Notes: a model not told the origin generated them from the letters alone. Counted from the stretch's first letter, positions 37,255 through 46,658 are shown. The stretch is 64,000 nt of DNA from Agarilytica sp033852165 (GCA_033852165.1 JAWSUZ010000064.1:62001-126000); one strand, 5' to 3'. Translations and numbers: made by a program.

Positions 37255-38649
37255 ATGAGCAAAGACAAACTCACAACGCTAAAACAGAATCTAGAATCGT
37301 TACCTCACGAGGAGCTCGTTGATCTGGTTATACAGCTTCACGGCCATGACAAAACCATCGACGAGCGCATTACCTACTTGGCCAATAAAAATAACCCCAA
37401 AGAACAAGCCAAGCTGATTAAAAAACGGATTCAATCCATTAAGCGTGGTAGCAGATTTATCCCTTATCGCGAGAGCTATGAGTTTTCCTTAAAAGTCGAA
37501 TCAATTTTGGCAGATTGTGAGCCCCTGATTTCAGAAAGCCCCAAACAAGCCTTTGAACTCCTTGACGCTTTTATGGCTACCAATGAAGGTGTATTTAAAC
37601 GCTTGGATGACTCAGGGGGCAGCGTTGGGGATATCTATCGTTGCGGGGTGGAAATGTGGATTTCAGCTGCACGGCAATTTCGCCACAATGGCGGCGAGAA
37701 AATCGACTGGCAAAAGACAGTTCTGGAACGTTTTGCGGCAAACGGGTATTCCGTCTGGGATACATTGTTGAAACAAAGTGCTGCACTATTGACCGACGAT
37801 GAGTTGAAAAAACTCGCCTGGCGTTTTGAAAATGAGGCGCGTAAGGCGCAGGCAGCGCATACCGAGCCAAGGGGCTACAACTCTGAAGCCACTAATGCGA
37901 GATTAGGGCTGGCGGGTGTTGCGCGCGCACTTAAGAATGTGGAGCTTTATGAGCGAGCAACATTAATCAGCTGTCCTGCCCCTAACGAATTACAGAAACT
38001 AGATTTAGCACGTTTTTGTTTACTTATCGGGAATATCGAAAGAGCCTTACACTGGCTGGAAGGGAAATGGGAGGGGTACGTTGAAGGTGACAAGCGAAAG
38101 CTATTGGATGAATGTTATAGCCATGGCGAAAACACGACAGCGCTACTCGAATTACGAACAAATTCTTACGAAAATGATCCGTCTTACGAAAACTTACAAG
38201 ACCTAAAAGCATTACTGTCGCCGAAGGAGCAGGAAAAAATACAAAACGAAGCCATCAATAAAGCGATGGCTATGCCGGTATTTTGCTTTTCTATCGATAC
38301 GCTTATCAAGCTCGATGCTATTGAGGCAGCCGAGAAAAAGCTTTTCGCGCAGGCCGATTCGCTTAAGGCAGAATCTTATGAGTGGCTACTAAACTGGGTG
38401 TCATATTTCAGTGAGCATGAAAACCACCTTGCGGTTGTTTTGTGTTACAGGGCACTGATTGACGATATTTTGGAAGCTGGTAGAAGTAAAGGCTATAACC
38501 ACGCCGCCAAATATTTTAAAACCTTACAGTTAGAGAGTATGAAGGTTGAAGATTATCGGACATTTCCTGATAGGCTCCAATATATTGATCAACTAGAAGA
38601 GCGACATAAATTGAAGCGCTCTTTTTGGGCTAAGGTGGCGTCGTGTTAG
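37255..38649 (+). CDS. Uncharacterised protein, possibly DUF6880-like
   Basis: 464-residue cytoplasmic protein without signal peptide or membrane segment. It begins with a helical stretch (LESLPHEELVDLVIQL) followed by repeated Ala- and Leu-rich helices (FELLDAFMATN, FCLLIGNIERALHWLEGKW, YENLQDLKALLSPKEQEKI), suggesting an alpha-solenoid of TPR-like pairs. The overall plan recalls the DUF6880 / SWIM-associated family of unknown function. ATG 37255 was chosen over an upstream GTG at 37219. It is monocistronic, with 120 bases to the PilZ gene. Function unknown. Confidence 0.7.
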   Translation: MSKDKLTTLKQNLESLPHEELVDLVIQLHGHDKTIDERITYLANKNNPKEQAKLIKKRIQSIKRGSRFIPYRESYEFSLKVESILADCEPLISESPKQAFELLDAFMATNEGVFKRLDDSGGSVGDIYRCGVEMWISAARQFRHNGGEKIDWQKTVLERFAANGYSVWDTLLKQSAALLTDDELKKLAWRFENEARKAQAAHTEPRGYNSEATNARLGLAGVARALKNVELYERATLISCPAPNELQKLDLARFCLLIGNIERALHWLEGKWEGYVEGDKRKLLDECYSHGENTTALLELRTNSYENDPSYENLQDLKALLSPKEQEKIQNEAINKAMAMPVFCFSIDTLIKLDAIEAAEKKLFAQADSLKAESYEWLLNWVSYFSEHENHLAVVLCYRALIDDILEAGRSKGYNHAAKYFKTLQLESMKVEDYRTFPDRLQYIDQLEERHKLKRSFWAKVASC

Positions 38650-38768
38650 CGTGTTTATACGAACGTTATTAATGTCGACTATCGTGGGGGCAATTCAAAC
38701 CCCAGAAATAAGCAACTATACTTCTCTACATAAGCCCATCATTTCAACCTTCTATTGAGGACCAGGCT

Positions 38769-39092
38769 ATGTCAGAAGAACGCCGCAAGCACGTCCGCAT
38801 TACCTTCGACTGTGAAATGGCCATCGAGATCAAAGGAGGGTTTTACAGTTGCTCTCTGCGTAATATTTCAGAAAGCGGCGCCATGGCACAAATAAATAGT
38901 GGGGATATTTCTGTTCTCGCTACCGGCGATGAAGGCACATGCTTTTTTGACTATAAAAACCGGTCGTTCGAGGGTAGATGTCGTGTAATGCGCGTGGCTG
39001 GTAGCACCGTCGCCCTTCTCTTTTGGGCTATGGATGTGGATCAGGCGTTTTTCATCCGGAATATAATTAACGAGCTGAGCGACAACGCCTAA
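38769..39092 (+). CDS. PilZ-domain protein
   Basis: 107-residue single-domain PilZ protein, a likely c-di-GMP receptor. The N-terminal binding loop RRKHVR matches RxxxR, and the second motif (D/N)xSxxG is present as NISESG. The beta-barrel strands follow (GTCFFDYKNRSFEGRCRVM, STVALLFWAMD). GAGGA lies upstream of ATG. With no other domain it probably acts by binding a partner. No flagellar or pilus genes are adjacent to indicate the target. Confidence 0.83.
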   Translation: MSEERRKHVRITFDCEMAIEIKGGFYSCSLRNISESGAMAQINSGDISVLATGDEGTCFFDYKNRSFEGRCRVMRVAGSTVALLFWAMDVDQAFFIRNIINELSDNA

Positions 39093-39382
39093 AAAACGTA
39101 GCCTATATCTCTGCTCGTCATAAATACTAATACCTGTAAGACTTAAGAGCCGTCGCAAACACCTTTGATATAAAGCAGCCCAATCATGGATATGGCGTCC
39201 GCCACCTCCACACCTCACATACTCGCGACATCTGTAGGAAATATCTCACAAATATCATGGCAAATGTCGCCTAGAAAAGCACCGCATTGACTGCCAGAAT
39301 TACATCGTTGCTATCAACTGCTGACCACAGGTCAGGAATTCAGTTTTTAGCGATGCCGACACTGAAACCAAGGGTTTGAGAC

Positions 39383-39718
39383 ATGAAAGATTGCATCATC
39401 GCGGTAAAAAGTAGACATAACTATATTTCACTCCTCTGTCATCACGACGAGCTTTCTGATGTAGGTGGAGTGTTGCGCGGTAAATACAGCTCTGCATCAG
39501 CGGCTAACGAGCTTATCGCTCTGGGCGATCTCAATACTCTCGACGAACGTGATTGGGGATATATCTGGAACGAGACAGTCCCCCTGTCCCACGATAACTT
39601 AAAGTCCCTTGAAAAACACTGTAAGACTATCGGCGCAGAAAAGCTTCACGTTTATGAAGATAACGCCTGGGAAAGTTTAACGATAGCTGAGCCTAAGCAG
39701 TATCTTAGAACAGCCTAA
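39383..39718 (+). CDS. Small hypothetical protein
   Basis: 111-residue soluble protein (MKDCIIAVKSRHNYISLLCH...). Not recognised. It has even composition, two His/Cys-containing segments near the N-terminus (LLCHHDEL) and a Trp-rich middle (RDWGYIWNETVPL). AAGGG about 11 bases before the ATG supports translation. It stands alone between the PilZ gene and the convergent CPXCG gene. Confidence 0.5.
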   Translation: MKDCIIAVKSRHNYISLLCHHDELSDVGGVLRGKYSSASAANELIALGDLNTLDERDWGYIWNETVPLSHDNLKSLEKHCKTIGAEKLHVYEDNAWESLTIAEPKQYLRTA

Positions 39719-39760
39719 AAAGACTAGCCGCCCTAAAAGAGGAGAATCGTTATAAAAAAG

Positions 39761-39955
39761 CTATTCATCCTCGTGCGAGACAAAGACAGCACAATCGCCA
39801 TCAGGATCAACGCTTACGCTGAAATCAATTGGCCGACAACAAACCTGGCAATCCTCAATATAGCTTTGCTGTGAAACCGAGCGGTCGATCAACACTTCTA
39901 TCGTTTCACCACAATATGGGCACTGTATTTTTCTCGCTTCAGTGTCATTGATCAT
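39761..39955 (-). CDS. CPXCG-motif cysteine-rich protein
   Basis: 64-residue small zinc-ribbon-like protein of the CPXCG family: IQCPYCGETIEVLIDRSV then SYIEDCQVCCRPIDFSV. The two Cys pairs (CPYC, CQVCC) are in the expected places, and DCQVCCRPI is the family's most conserved string. ATG 39955 was chosen because family members begin a few residues before CPYCG; the longer frame from 40036 adds a non-homologous leader. The family is widespread in gammaproteobacteria, function unknown. Confidence 0.82.
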   Translation of the reverse strand: MINDTEARKIQCPYCGETIEVLIDRSVSQQSYIEDCQVCCRPIDFSVSVDPDGDCAVFVSHEDE

Positions 39956-40211
39956 ATTATTTAAAATAACCTCTTTTCGTTTACATTCACTTTCTCTAGA
40001 CGCCAAAAACAACAAAACTGTAGTCCAGTCGTCCACGCTATCGCGTAAAACAAAATTTATCGAATGCTATTTCCCTACGTGAGCATCATTCACTTATGAA
40101 TCACACTCACGCGCCCAATAATGGCGCTCGTTCCATCCATTTACTCATCATTTCCCGTCATCATGCTTCTATAACAGAACAAGGCCAAACTTCTTGGATA
40201 AAGGGCTTTAG

Positions 40212-41456
40212 ATGAAACATATACTACTTACTTTTATTTTACTTATTGTTACACCTTACGCTGCCGCTTCGTGCAAAACACCTAACTGCATCGACTGCGC
40301 CACTGAGGGCTGGAGCGACCGACGCTTTTATATCAGTAACTACAGTCATTCAGCTTCCAACAATTCACTCGCAAAATTAAGCAATGAAAACCCTTACCAA
40401 GGTTTAGATCTCAGCATCAACAACGTTGACCCGAAAGTTGAAGCATCGAGCAACTTTATTCAACCACGCTGGTACCTGTCCGAGAATATTGCACTACCGC
40501 CATATTACTGGAGCGGCCCTCTCACCTATTACGGCCCCATTGGTGCCTACGGGCCTTTAAGCTCTTACGGTCCGATTGGCGCTTCCGCTTGGGAGCCTGC
40601 AGATTGGACGGAGGTTTGGGAGGACGCTTACGGCAGTTTGTTCTCAGAGCTCGATTACTTTGTCGACGCTAACGGTCCTCTCAGTATTTCGGGTCCTTTG
40701 GGACCCAATGGACCGTATACAACCACAGCCTACTGCAATACTTTACCGGCGATTAATGATTTCGGAAAACACTTACAGGCAGGTGGTATTTGGTCTGCGC
40801 TTGGGCCTGCGGGTCCTCTCGGCCCTATTGGCCCCCTCGGACCATTAGGGCCAAACGGAACCGCTGCGCAATTATACCCGCCGGATAGTAATGGAAATTA
40901 TATTGACCCTAAAACCGCTGAGGTTGTGAGCGCTATAAATATTTACCAGAACGATGGAAAAACACTTTATCGAACTTACCCATTATATGAACTATACAAT
41001 GCAAACTATGCATTGGGTCGCGTCAATGATATGTCCTGGCTCGCTACCTCGGGCAGCATTAGCGGTGATGATCAACAAGTTTGGCAAACACAACCAACTT
41101 TCGACCAATATGTTTCCGTCGTTACGATTATGAACCAAGCATCCATTTATAATTTAGAACATTTATCGATATCCATAACAGATAAGCATACCGGTTTCGT
41201 GATTACGGCAAACCAATCAACGTCCGAACTAAACCCTTCTATTCAGTATGTAAACCAATTATTTTTTAGAGCTACAGCGGGACATAATTATTCTATTGCC
41301 GTATCTGCGACAGAAAATAACAACCAGAAAACCATTAGTTATCGAATAATGGTGACAGGATCAACGCAGTATTTAAATCAAACGGATATCAGTGGGGACC
41401 ATCAAACGAATATATCGCCTAAAAAATATAGGGCTATCTCACATAAACAGCAATAG
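40212..41456 (+). CDS. Secreted Gly-Pro-repeat protein
   Basis: 414-residue exported protein with a signal peptide (residues 1-20, cleavage AAA/SC). Three blocks of Gly-Pro repeats stand out. Residues 101-124 have period 6 (YGPIGA YGPLSS YGPIGA). A second, short block is at 154-168 (NGPLSISGPLGPNGP). Residues 198-216 have period 3, collagen-like (GPAGPLGPIGPLGPLGPNG). A C-terminal region from about 270 looks like beta-sandwich sequence (SVVTIMNQASIYNLEHLSI, FRATAGHNYSIAVSATEN), as in surface or adhesion proteins. Four Cys (CKTPNCIDC, YCN) lie in the mature part. Function unknown; not recognised as a known family. AAAGGG before ATG supports the start. The last 23 bases overlap the convergent haemolysin-III-like gene. 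Confidence 0.75.
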   Translation: MKHILLTFILLIVTPYAAASCKTPNCIDCATEGWSDRRFYISNYSHSASNNSLAKLSNENPYQGLDLSINNVDPKVEASSNFIQPRWYLSENIALPPYYWSGPLTYYGPIGAYGPLSSYGPIGASAWEPADWTEVWEDAYGSLFSELDYFVDANGPLSISGPLGPNGPYTTTAYCNTLPAINDFGKHLQAGGIWSALGPAGPLGPIGPLGPLGPNGTAAQLYPPDSNGNYIDPKTAEVVSAINIYQNDGKTLYRTYPLYELYNANYALGRVNDMSWLATSGSISGDDQQVWQTQPTFDQYVSVVTIMNQASIYNLEHLSISITDKHTGFVITANQSTSELNPSIQYVNQLFFRATAGHNYSIAVSATENNNQKTISYRIMVTGSTQYLNQTDISGDHQTNISPKKYRAISHKQQ

Positions 41457-42060
41457 AAATAAAATGACACGTGGACCCCAGCAAAACGAACAGATGCCAC
41501 ACGCCGTGTGCATGAGGGAGTTTTTTCATTTTATCCAGCACATAAAAAATAATGCCTACAGTGTAGGCAACACCCCCCATCGTTAACCAAACAACACCCG
41601 CCGGGGAAAAAGCGGCTTTCATTTCCGAATAATTAAGCATGCACAGCCACCCCATAATCAAGTAAATCGCTATCTGTAACCACTTGATACGCCGAGGTAA
41701 TAAGATATCCAGCAACAATCCCAAAATCGCAAACACCCAAATCAATATGAGCATCATCAAACCGCCACTGCCCCATAAAGAAACAAGCATATAGGGCGTA
41801 TAAGTACCCGCGATAAGCAGATAAATGCAAACGTGATCGAGCTTTTGAAATATTTTTTTTAGCTTCGGAGAATGGAGACTGTGGTAAAGCGTCGATATTG
41901 CATAAAGTAAAATCAATGTAATGCCAAACACACTGAAACCAACAATGAGTAGGGGGTTTCGCTCTTGAATACTGATCGTCAGCAATGCACCAAAACCAAC
42001 CAGTGACAGAACCGCCCCGATTAAATGGGTAATACTATTGAATTTTTCACCGGTATACAT
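41434..42060 (-). CDS. Haemolysin III family (YqfA/PAQR-like) membrane protein
   Basis: 208-residue, seven-helix inner-membrane protein of the HlyIII/PAQR family. Signature pieces: YTGEKFNSITHLIGAVLSL at the N-terminus, LLYAISTLYHSL (the SxxxH motif), FQKLDHVCIYLLIAGTYTP (the D...H...GTYTP signature), and the C-terminal PHAHGVWHLFVLLGS with the last two metal-ligand-type His. ATG 42060 was chosen by family alignment; a GTG at 42108 extends the frame by 16 residues. The biochemical role of bacterial members is unsettled (membrane fluidity or hydrolase activity). Confidence 0.88.
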   Translation of the reverse strand: MYTGEKFNSITHLIGAVLSLVGFGALLTISIQERNPLLIVGFSVFGITLILLYAISTLYHSLHSPKLKKIFQKLDHVCIYLLIAGTYTPYMLVSLWGSGGLMMLILIWVFAILGLLLDILLPRRIKWLQIAIYLIMGWLCMLNYSEMKAAFSPAGVVWLTMGGVAYTVGIIFYVLDKMKKLPHAHGVWHLFVLLGSTCHFISIAVYVR

Positions 42061-42277
42061 TGTCGTATTCGTCAGATTAATAAATGAAAACAGACTAGCC
42101 AATCCCACCCTAAACTATCCCTCAAACTGTCATAGCTGCATGAGATTGATACTTCAGTGATATTAATTATTGTGGCATTGAGAGGCTAAGCATACAAAAA
42201 CGGGGAGCGTAAGAACAGGAGTAGATCAGGGGAAACCGCAGGTCAAAGTAAGTCTGAATAATGAAACACTTACCGGA

Positions 42278-42445
42278 TCAATGAACAGTCATATTCCCAA
42301 CAGCATTAAACTCAAAGAACTGAACATCACGGGAAGCTTCCAGTAATACGGATTCCGAATCACTGACAAACCCTTTAAACTCTTGGTCTAACTCTTCCCG
42401 AACCTGCTCCAGGCTTTTATATATTGTATCTTTTTTCATATCCAT
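42278..42445 (-). CDS. Possible 55-residue small protein
   Basis: Short minus-strand frame MDMKKDTIYKSLEQVREELD... ending GNMTVH, in a 676-base gap. The composition is protein-like: a charged amphipathic helix over most of its length (KSLEQVREELDQEF, SESVLLEASRDV), no rare-codon clustering, but only a weak ribosome-binding site. It resembles small coiled-coil proteins generically; no family recognised. Confidence 0.4.
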   Translation of the reverse strand: MDMKKDTIYKSLEQVREELDQEFKGFVSDSESVLLEASRDVQFFEFNAVGNMTVH

Positions 42446-42784
42446 ACCAACTCTGCTTTAAAGGCGTAAAACACCGTTTAGATCAAATAACCGCTTACCT
42501 GTATACGTTGGAAATATGATACGGGTTCACGAACGGTAAGAATATCCGCCAATGGCTGAATGTTTTGTGAGATATGGCTTACATGGGTAGCAGAGAGCGA
42601 AAAACACAGAAAGATGCCTAAGTTTTCATGCTTCAGCACCACTTTATGGCTTTAAATGAAACAGCTATTGCCCTCTACTGCCGCCTACTTATAACCAACC
42701 GGTATTATCGACTTCATTGCTTATCTACACTTTGCCAAAACTGGAAAAAGCAATGAACAAACGACAATGAAAAACTTAAATTAG

Positions 42785-44101
42785 TCAGAAGTTCAACTGA
42801 ACCACATAGACAATCCCTCTAACATCTTGACCACGCTCTTTTCGAATCACCGTAGCTTCTTTTGTAATGACATTAAATTTATATCTATCACACAAATACT
42901 CAACATACGTTTCGCTATGTGAATAGCGTCCAGAAGTCTGCAGAAAATAAGATTCGCCTATCAGAATCTCCAATGAAAAGACGAATATTGCCTGAGCAGA
43001 AAACAAATCCGACTCTTTGATCGCATTAAATAGAGGGTCGAGATCACCGAGATAAATCAATACCTCTGCAGCAACAAGTAAACTGTAGCGGTCAATAACA
43101 CTCGAGGACCTAATAAAGTGAACAACCTCGTCTTTCACTAGTTGATGGTAAATTCCTTTCTCTTCAGCCTTATTCAACATAAGCTGAGATAAATCGACCC
43201 CATCAATCATATGAGTAATTGGCGCCAATAAGTCTCCCACCAAGCCAGTGCCACAGCCTAAGTCCAGTACACGGTGACTATCCATAGGTACAGGTAGCTC
43301 GAATGATTCTAGCAATCGCACCATCTTGACAGGAATGTCATACCCTAGATCATCCACTAAATGCTCTTCAAAGTGACCAGCAAAACCATCAAATAATTTT
43401 TCTACGTATTCGTCTGGCGCTTTTTCACTCTGCTTACCACTTAGCGCGTCTATCATATGTCGCACGCTAGCGTCTGGACCACTGAGTTGAAGATGACGAT
43501 TTAACGCTCGTAAGGCATATTCCTGTTTCCCCATTTTCATATAGGCCACACCAAGATTACGGTAAGCAGGGGGAAATTTTTCATCGATGGAAAGTGCGCG
43601 CTGAAAAGACTCTATTGCTTCGTCATTTCGATTCGTTTGCAATAAGGCAACGCCCAACTGATTATGAGCGTCAATCATATTTGGATTAAATTTTATAGCC
43701 TTTTGAAGAGCCAGCAGTGCGTCAGTGCGCATGCCGAGATCTATTTGCAAACAACCAATATTGTAAGCAATCATTCCAGCGCTTTCTGGTGTATCAACAT
43801 TTTCACTGGCGAATATCATTGAGGCTAACGACTCATCCATTCCGCCAAGGTCTTTATAGGCAAAACTCAAATTCAAATGGAACTGATAGGGATCGGAATT
43901 AATTGCAATCGCTTTTTTAAATTGCGTAACTGCATAGCGCGAGTTACCTTCATCACGAGCAATACAGCCCATCAAAAAATATGCTTGGGGGAATGTTCTG
44001 GATGTTTTTTGGGCGCGCAGGCACTGAGTCTTAGCGCCCTTAAGGTCACCGTTTTGATAAAGCTTAATGGCCTTTTCGAACAGCTTTGCCGTCTTCGCCA
44101 A
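42785..44101 (-). CDS. TPR-repeat protein with C-terminal class I methyltransferase
   Basis: 438-residue fusion. Residues about 5-215 form five or six tetratricopeptide repeats (PQAYFLMGCIARDEGNSRYA, PNMIDAHNQLGVALLQTNRN, PPAYRNLGVAYMKMGKQEYA). A class I SAM-dependent methyltransferase follows, with motif I HRVLDLGCGTGLVGDLL (about 278-294) and post-I MIDGVDLSQLML. This TPR-methyltransferase architecture is common in proteobacteria and the substrate is usually unknown. The start is TTG 44101 with AGGA six bases upstream; an in-frame stop lies 17 codons earlier. It follows the fixJ-like gene on the same strand after 215 bases, so it may be a separate unit. Confidence 0.82.
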   Translation of the reverse strand: MAKTAKLFEKAIKLYQNGDLKGAKTQCLRAQKTSRTFPQAYFLMGCIARDEGNSRYAVTQFKKAIAINSDPYQFHLNLSFAYKDLGGMDESLASMIFASENVDTPESAGMIAYNIGCLQIDLGMRTDALLALQKAIKFNPNMIDAHNQLGVALLQTNRNDEAIESFQRALSIDEKFPPAYRNLGVAYMKMGKQEYALRALNRHLQLSGPDASVRHMIDALSGKQSEKAPDEYVEKLFDGFAGHFEEHLVDDLGYDIPVKMVRLLESFELPVPMDSHRVLDLGCGTGLVGDLLAPITHMIDGVDLSQLMLNKAEEKGIYHQLVKDEVVHFIRSSSVIDRYSLLVAAEVLIYLGDLDPLFNAIKESDLFSAQAIFVFSLEILIGESYFLQTSGRYSHSETYVEYLCDRYKFNVITKEATVIRKERGQDVRGIVYVVQLNF

Positions 44102-44316
44102 GGGAGATCCTATAGTGTCAAATAAGGAGTCAAATATCAGATCAATTACACCTTAATTATTGGTGATTGAGATATTTTGTAAATCAAGATAAGTACGGTG
44201 AACACTAAGGGAGTCAAGGGGGAAACCAAGGGAATTCCCCCTAACATTTTGAATCTAAGCAGAGAATACTATGAGAACAAAGTACGTATTCAATTACTCA
44301 TAAAACGGTTGAATGA

Positions 44317-44928
44317 TTACTCCACGCCTTCTATACCAATCAACTCAGAAAGATCCTTTACACCAAGTTTCTTGTTGATATTAGCCCGATGCGTTTCAAT
44401 TGTTTTTGTCGAAAGTGAAAGGGTTTGTGACATTCCCTTATTACTCAAGCCTTTAATCATCATGCGGTATACCTCCCCCTCCCTCGTCGTCAAAACACTT
44501 AACTTCGATTGAATTTGATTAAGAGTAGTCGATATAGCTAGGGATTCCTCACTCATTCGAATCGCTTTCATAACGGTATCGAGAAGCTGTTGATTATTAA
44601 AGGGCTTTTGTAGAAAATCGAAAGCGCCCATTTTTAGGGCATTCACAGCCATAGGAACTTCACCGTGCGCTGTAAGAAAAATGATAGGAAGATTAACTCC
44701 CTTCTCAATCAGAATTTGTTGAAGCTCAATACCGCTCATGGCAGGCATGCGGACATCTAACAACATGCACCCCGAACCAAGTGACAGAGGATCGTCCAGA
44801 TCAATCCCGGCCATAAACTCGCGAGCACTTAAATACGATTTCACTTTAAGATCAACCGTAGAAAGCAGCCAGCTTAGCGCTTCTTGTACACCCTCTTCAT
44901 CATCAACAATATAAACTGTAGATGTCAT
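44317..44928 (-). CDS. fixJ: FixJ/NarL-type response regulator
   Basis: 203-residue two-component response regulator. The receiver domain (about 5-120) has the acidic pair DDEE, phospho-acceptor Asp58 in LLDVRMP, Thr86 (FLTAHGE) and Lys108 (QKPF). The C-terminal LuxR-type helix-turn-helix (about 142-195) contains LTTREGEVYRMMIKGLSNKG and TKTIETHRANINKKLGV. The layout and the LTAHGEVPMAV string are typical of FixJ-like regulators. ATG 44928 was preferred over GTG 44937 because AAGGTG sits 6 bases upstream. It is immediately downstream of, and surely co-transcribed with, the FixL-like kinase. No fixK or cytochrome oxidase genes nearby indicate its regulon. Confidence 0.9.
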   Translation of the reverse strand: MTSTVYIVDDEEGVQEALSWLLSTVDLKVKSYLSAREFMAGIDLDDPLSLGSGCMLLDVRMPAMSGIELQQILIEKGVNLPIIFLTAHGEVPMAVNALKMGAFDFLQKPFNNQQLLDTVMKAIRMSEESLAISTTLNQIQSKLSVLTTREGEVYRMMIKGLSNKGMSQTLSLSTKTIETHRANINKKLGVKDLSELIGIEGVE

Positions 44929-44938
44929 TTTTTTCACC

Positions 44939-46363
44939 TTATGTCGTCAAAATGTCGGCCATTTTATTGCTCGCTGGGGCGACTAAAATTAGAGGGATTG
45001 TCATATTTACTTTTGCACCGCTCACAATATTTTCATCAATCCAAATTGTCCCTCCATGAGCCTCTACAATGGACTGACTAATCGCCAACCCCATCCCCAA
45101 ACCGCTGTCTTTTGTCGTGTAAAACGCTTTAAAAGCTTGACTGCCGAGAGCATCACTGTCACTGCTGTCACTGCTGTCACTGCTGTCACTGCTGTCACTG
45201 CTGTCACTGCTGTCACCAAATGGTACAAAACCCACCCCATTATCCTCTACTGATAAACAAATATTCGACCCAACGATTTTAACCGCCAAAATAATCATCC
45301 TCTTCTCGGAAGAACCACTCTTCTCAAGGATTGCATCAATGCTATTTTTGACAAGATTTACGACAACCTGCTGCACTTGCACCCGGTCCCCTAGCACAAG
45401 TGGAATATCGCCCTCGAATTCAAAAGAAAATTCGATAGCGTTTTTTATCAATTCTGGCTTTAACATCTCAACCGTATTATCCATCAACCCTGTAATCGAA
45501 AATTCACACACGTCTGGCTCATTTTTGATAAACGTGCGGTAGCTCGCTAAAATATCGGTAGCCATTTTGGCATGTTTCAGCGTTCGATTTAACACCTCCC
45601 CCAATTCACTTGGATCAATATCCCCCCGCTCCGCTTTCGCAATTAAACCTTGAAGGTAAGTCATTACAACAGTCATAGGCTGATTCAACTCATGCGCCAA
45701 AGCCGTCCCCATCTCCCAAAGCGTATTGACCCTCAACACATGCGCCAATTCTGACCGCCTCTCACTCGCATTACGCTCCGCCTTTAACCGCTCCTTAGAC
45801 TCCTTTTTTACTTCCTGAGTGCGCTCTTCAACCCGAATTTCGAGTTGCTGAAGCGTTCTGTCTAGCTCAAATTCAATTTTTTTTCGATCTGAAATATCCC
45901 GAATAATACCGGCAAAAAACATATCGCCTTCCAAGGGAAGTTCACTAACAGCCAAATCCATTGGAAAGGTAGACCCATTTTTACGAAGCGCCACAACTTC
46001 TCGACCAATACCGATGATCTTGGCTTCGCCTGTCGACATATAGTTTTCGATATTCGTATCGTGCACGCTCGCGTAACTGTCAGGCATGAGAATTTTAATG
46101 TTTTTCCCAAGAACCTCTTCTTCAGAATAACCAAACAGCGTTTCTCCGGCCTTATTCAACGAATGAATAATTCCCATTTTATCAATCACAATAACCCCAT
46201 CCACCATCGTTTTTAATAACGCACCAAGTAGAGTACTACTATCAATCCCAGATTTACGGACGTCAAACTCGCGGTGCTTAAAGGAAGATTTAGGCGCCTT
46301 ATTCGAGACGGACTTAGAGACGAATTTAGAGAAACGTTCCACGCTTTGTACCCCCAGTTTCAA
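44939..46363 (-). CDS. fixL: FixL-like PAS sensor histidine kinase, possible haem O2 sensor
   Basis: 474-residue soluble kinase. One PAS domain (about 45-160) closely follows FixL: NIKILMPDSYASVHDTNI then KIIGIGREVVALRKNGSTFP. His101 and Arg121 align with the haem-ligand His200 and Arg220 of Bradyrhizobium FixL. A coiled coil (about 163-205) leads to the HisKA phospho-acceptor His224 (ALAHELNQPM) and the ATPase domain with N box LVKNSIDAI, G1 DNGVGF and G2 GLGMGLAI. The ATP lid (384-401) is replaced by six DSS triplets from a 9-bp DNA repeat. The start is TTG at 46363; no better start was found, so the first 40 residues are uncertain. Haem binding is inferred from two residues. Confidence 0.85.
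   Translation of the reverse strand: MKLGVQSVERFSKFVSKSVSNKAPKSSFKHREFDVRKSGIDSSTLLGALLKTMVDGVIVIDKMGIIHSLNKAGETLFGYSEEEVLGKNIKILMPDSYASVHDTNIENYMSTGEAKIIGIGREVVALRKNGSTFPMDLAVSELPLEGDMFFAGIIRDISDRKKIEFELDRTLQQLEIRVEERTQEVKKESKERLKAERNASERRSELAHVLRVNTLWEMGTALAHELNQPMTVVMTYLQGLIAKAERGDIDPSELGEVLNRTLKHAKMATDILASYRTFIKNEPDVCEFSITGLMDNTVEMLKPELIKNAIEFSFEFEGDIPLVLGDRVQVQQVVVNLVKNSIDAILEKSGSSEKRMIILAVKIVGSNICLSVEDNGVGFVPFGDSSDSSDSSDSSDSSDSSDSDALGSQAFKAFYTTKDSGLGMGLAISQSIVEAHGGTIWIDENIVSGAKVNMTIPLILVAPASNKMADILTT
45155..45214 (+). repeat. In-frame 9-bp tandem repeat in the FixL-like kinase gene
   Basis: Unit ACTGCTGTC, six perfect copies at 45161-45214 preceded by a partial copy (ACTGTC, 45155-45160). 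On the coding strand it reads GACAGCAGT, encoding Asp-Ser-Ser six times. The unit is a multiple of three, so slippage changes protein length without breaking the frame. Confidence 0.95.
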
Positions 46364-46610
46364 AAAACATATGCTACAGCTTCAATACTGAGCAGGTTTT
46401 ATAATGAAAGTTTTTTATTCGACAAGAATCGATTGCCTAACAATATTTTACGTTTATACAGGTTAAAGCATAGCACTACACACAGTAAAATTTCGCTTGG
46501 ATCGACAACACGATAACGCCACTGATCAGTAAAAAACCGCCGCAACAATCAGTTAAGCTTACCGAAAGAAAATAGGTAAAAAGCGGCCATAGTTGAGTGG
46601 CTATAATTGA

Positions 46611-46631
46611 GCGGCCTTAGAGATAGGCCGC
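46611..46631 (-). terminator. Hairpin beyond the 194-residue gene
   Basis: Inverted repeat GCGGCCT (46611-46617) / AGGCCGC (46625-46631), 7-base loop, about 28 bases after the stop of the minus-strand gene. Followed on that strand by TCAATTAT, not a T-run, so termination strength is doubtful. Confidence 0.35.
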
Positions 46632-46658
46632 GAATAAAGGAAGGATTAAGAGGGTAGC

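Noticed and set aside
45155..45214. CRISPR-like or phase-variable on/off repeat.
   Set aside because: The 9-bp unit has no spacers and is a multiple of three, so it cannot switch the gene off by frameshift.
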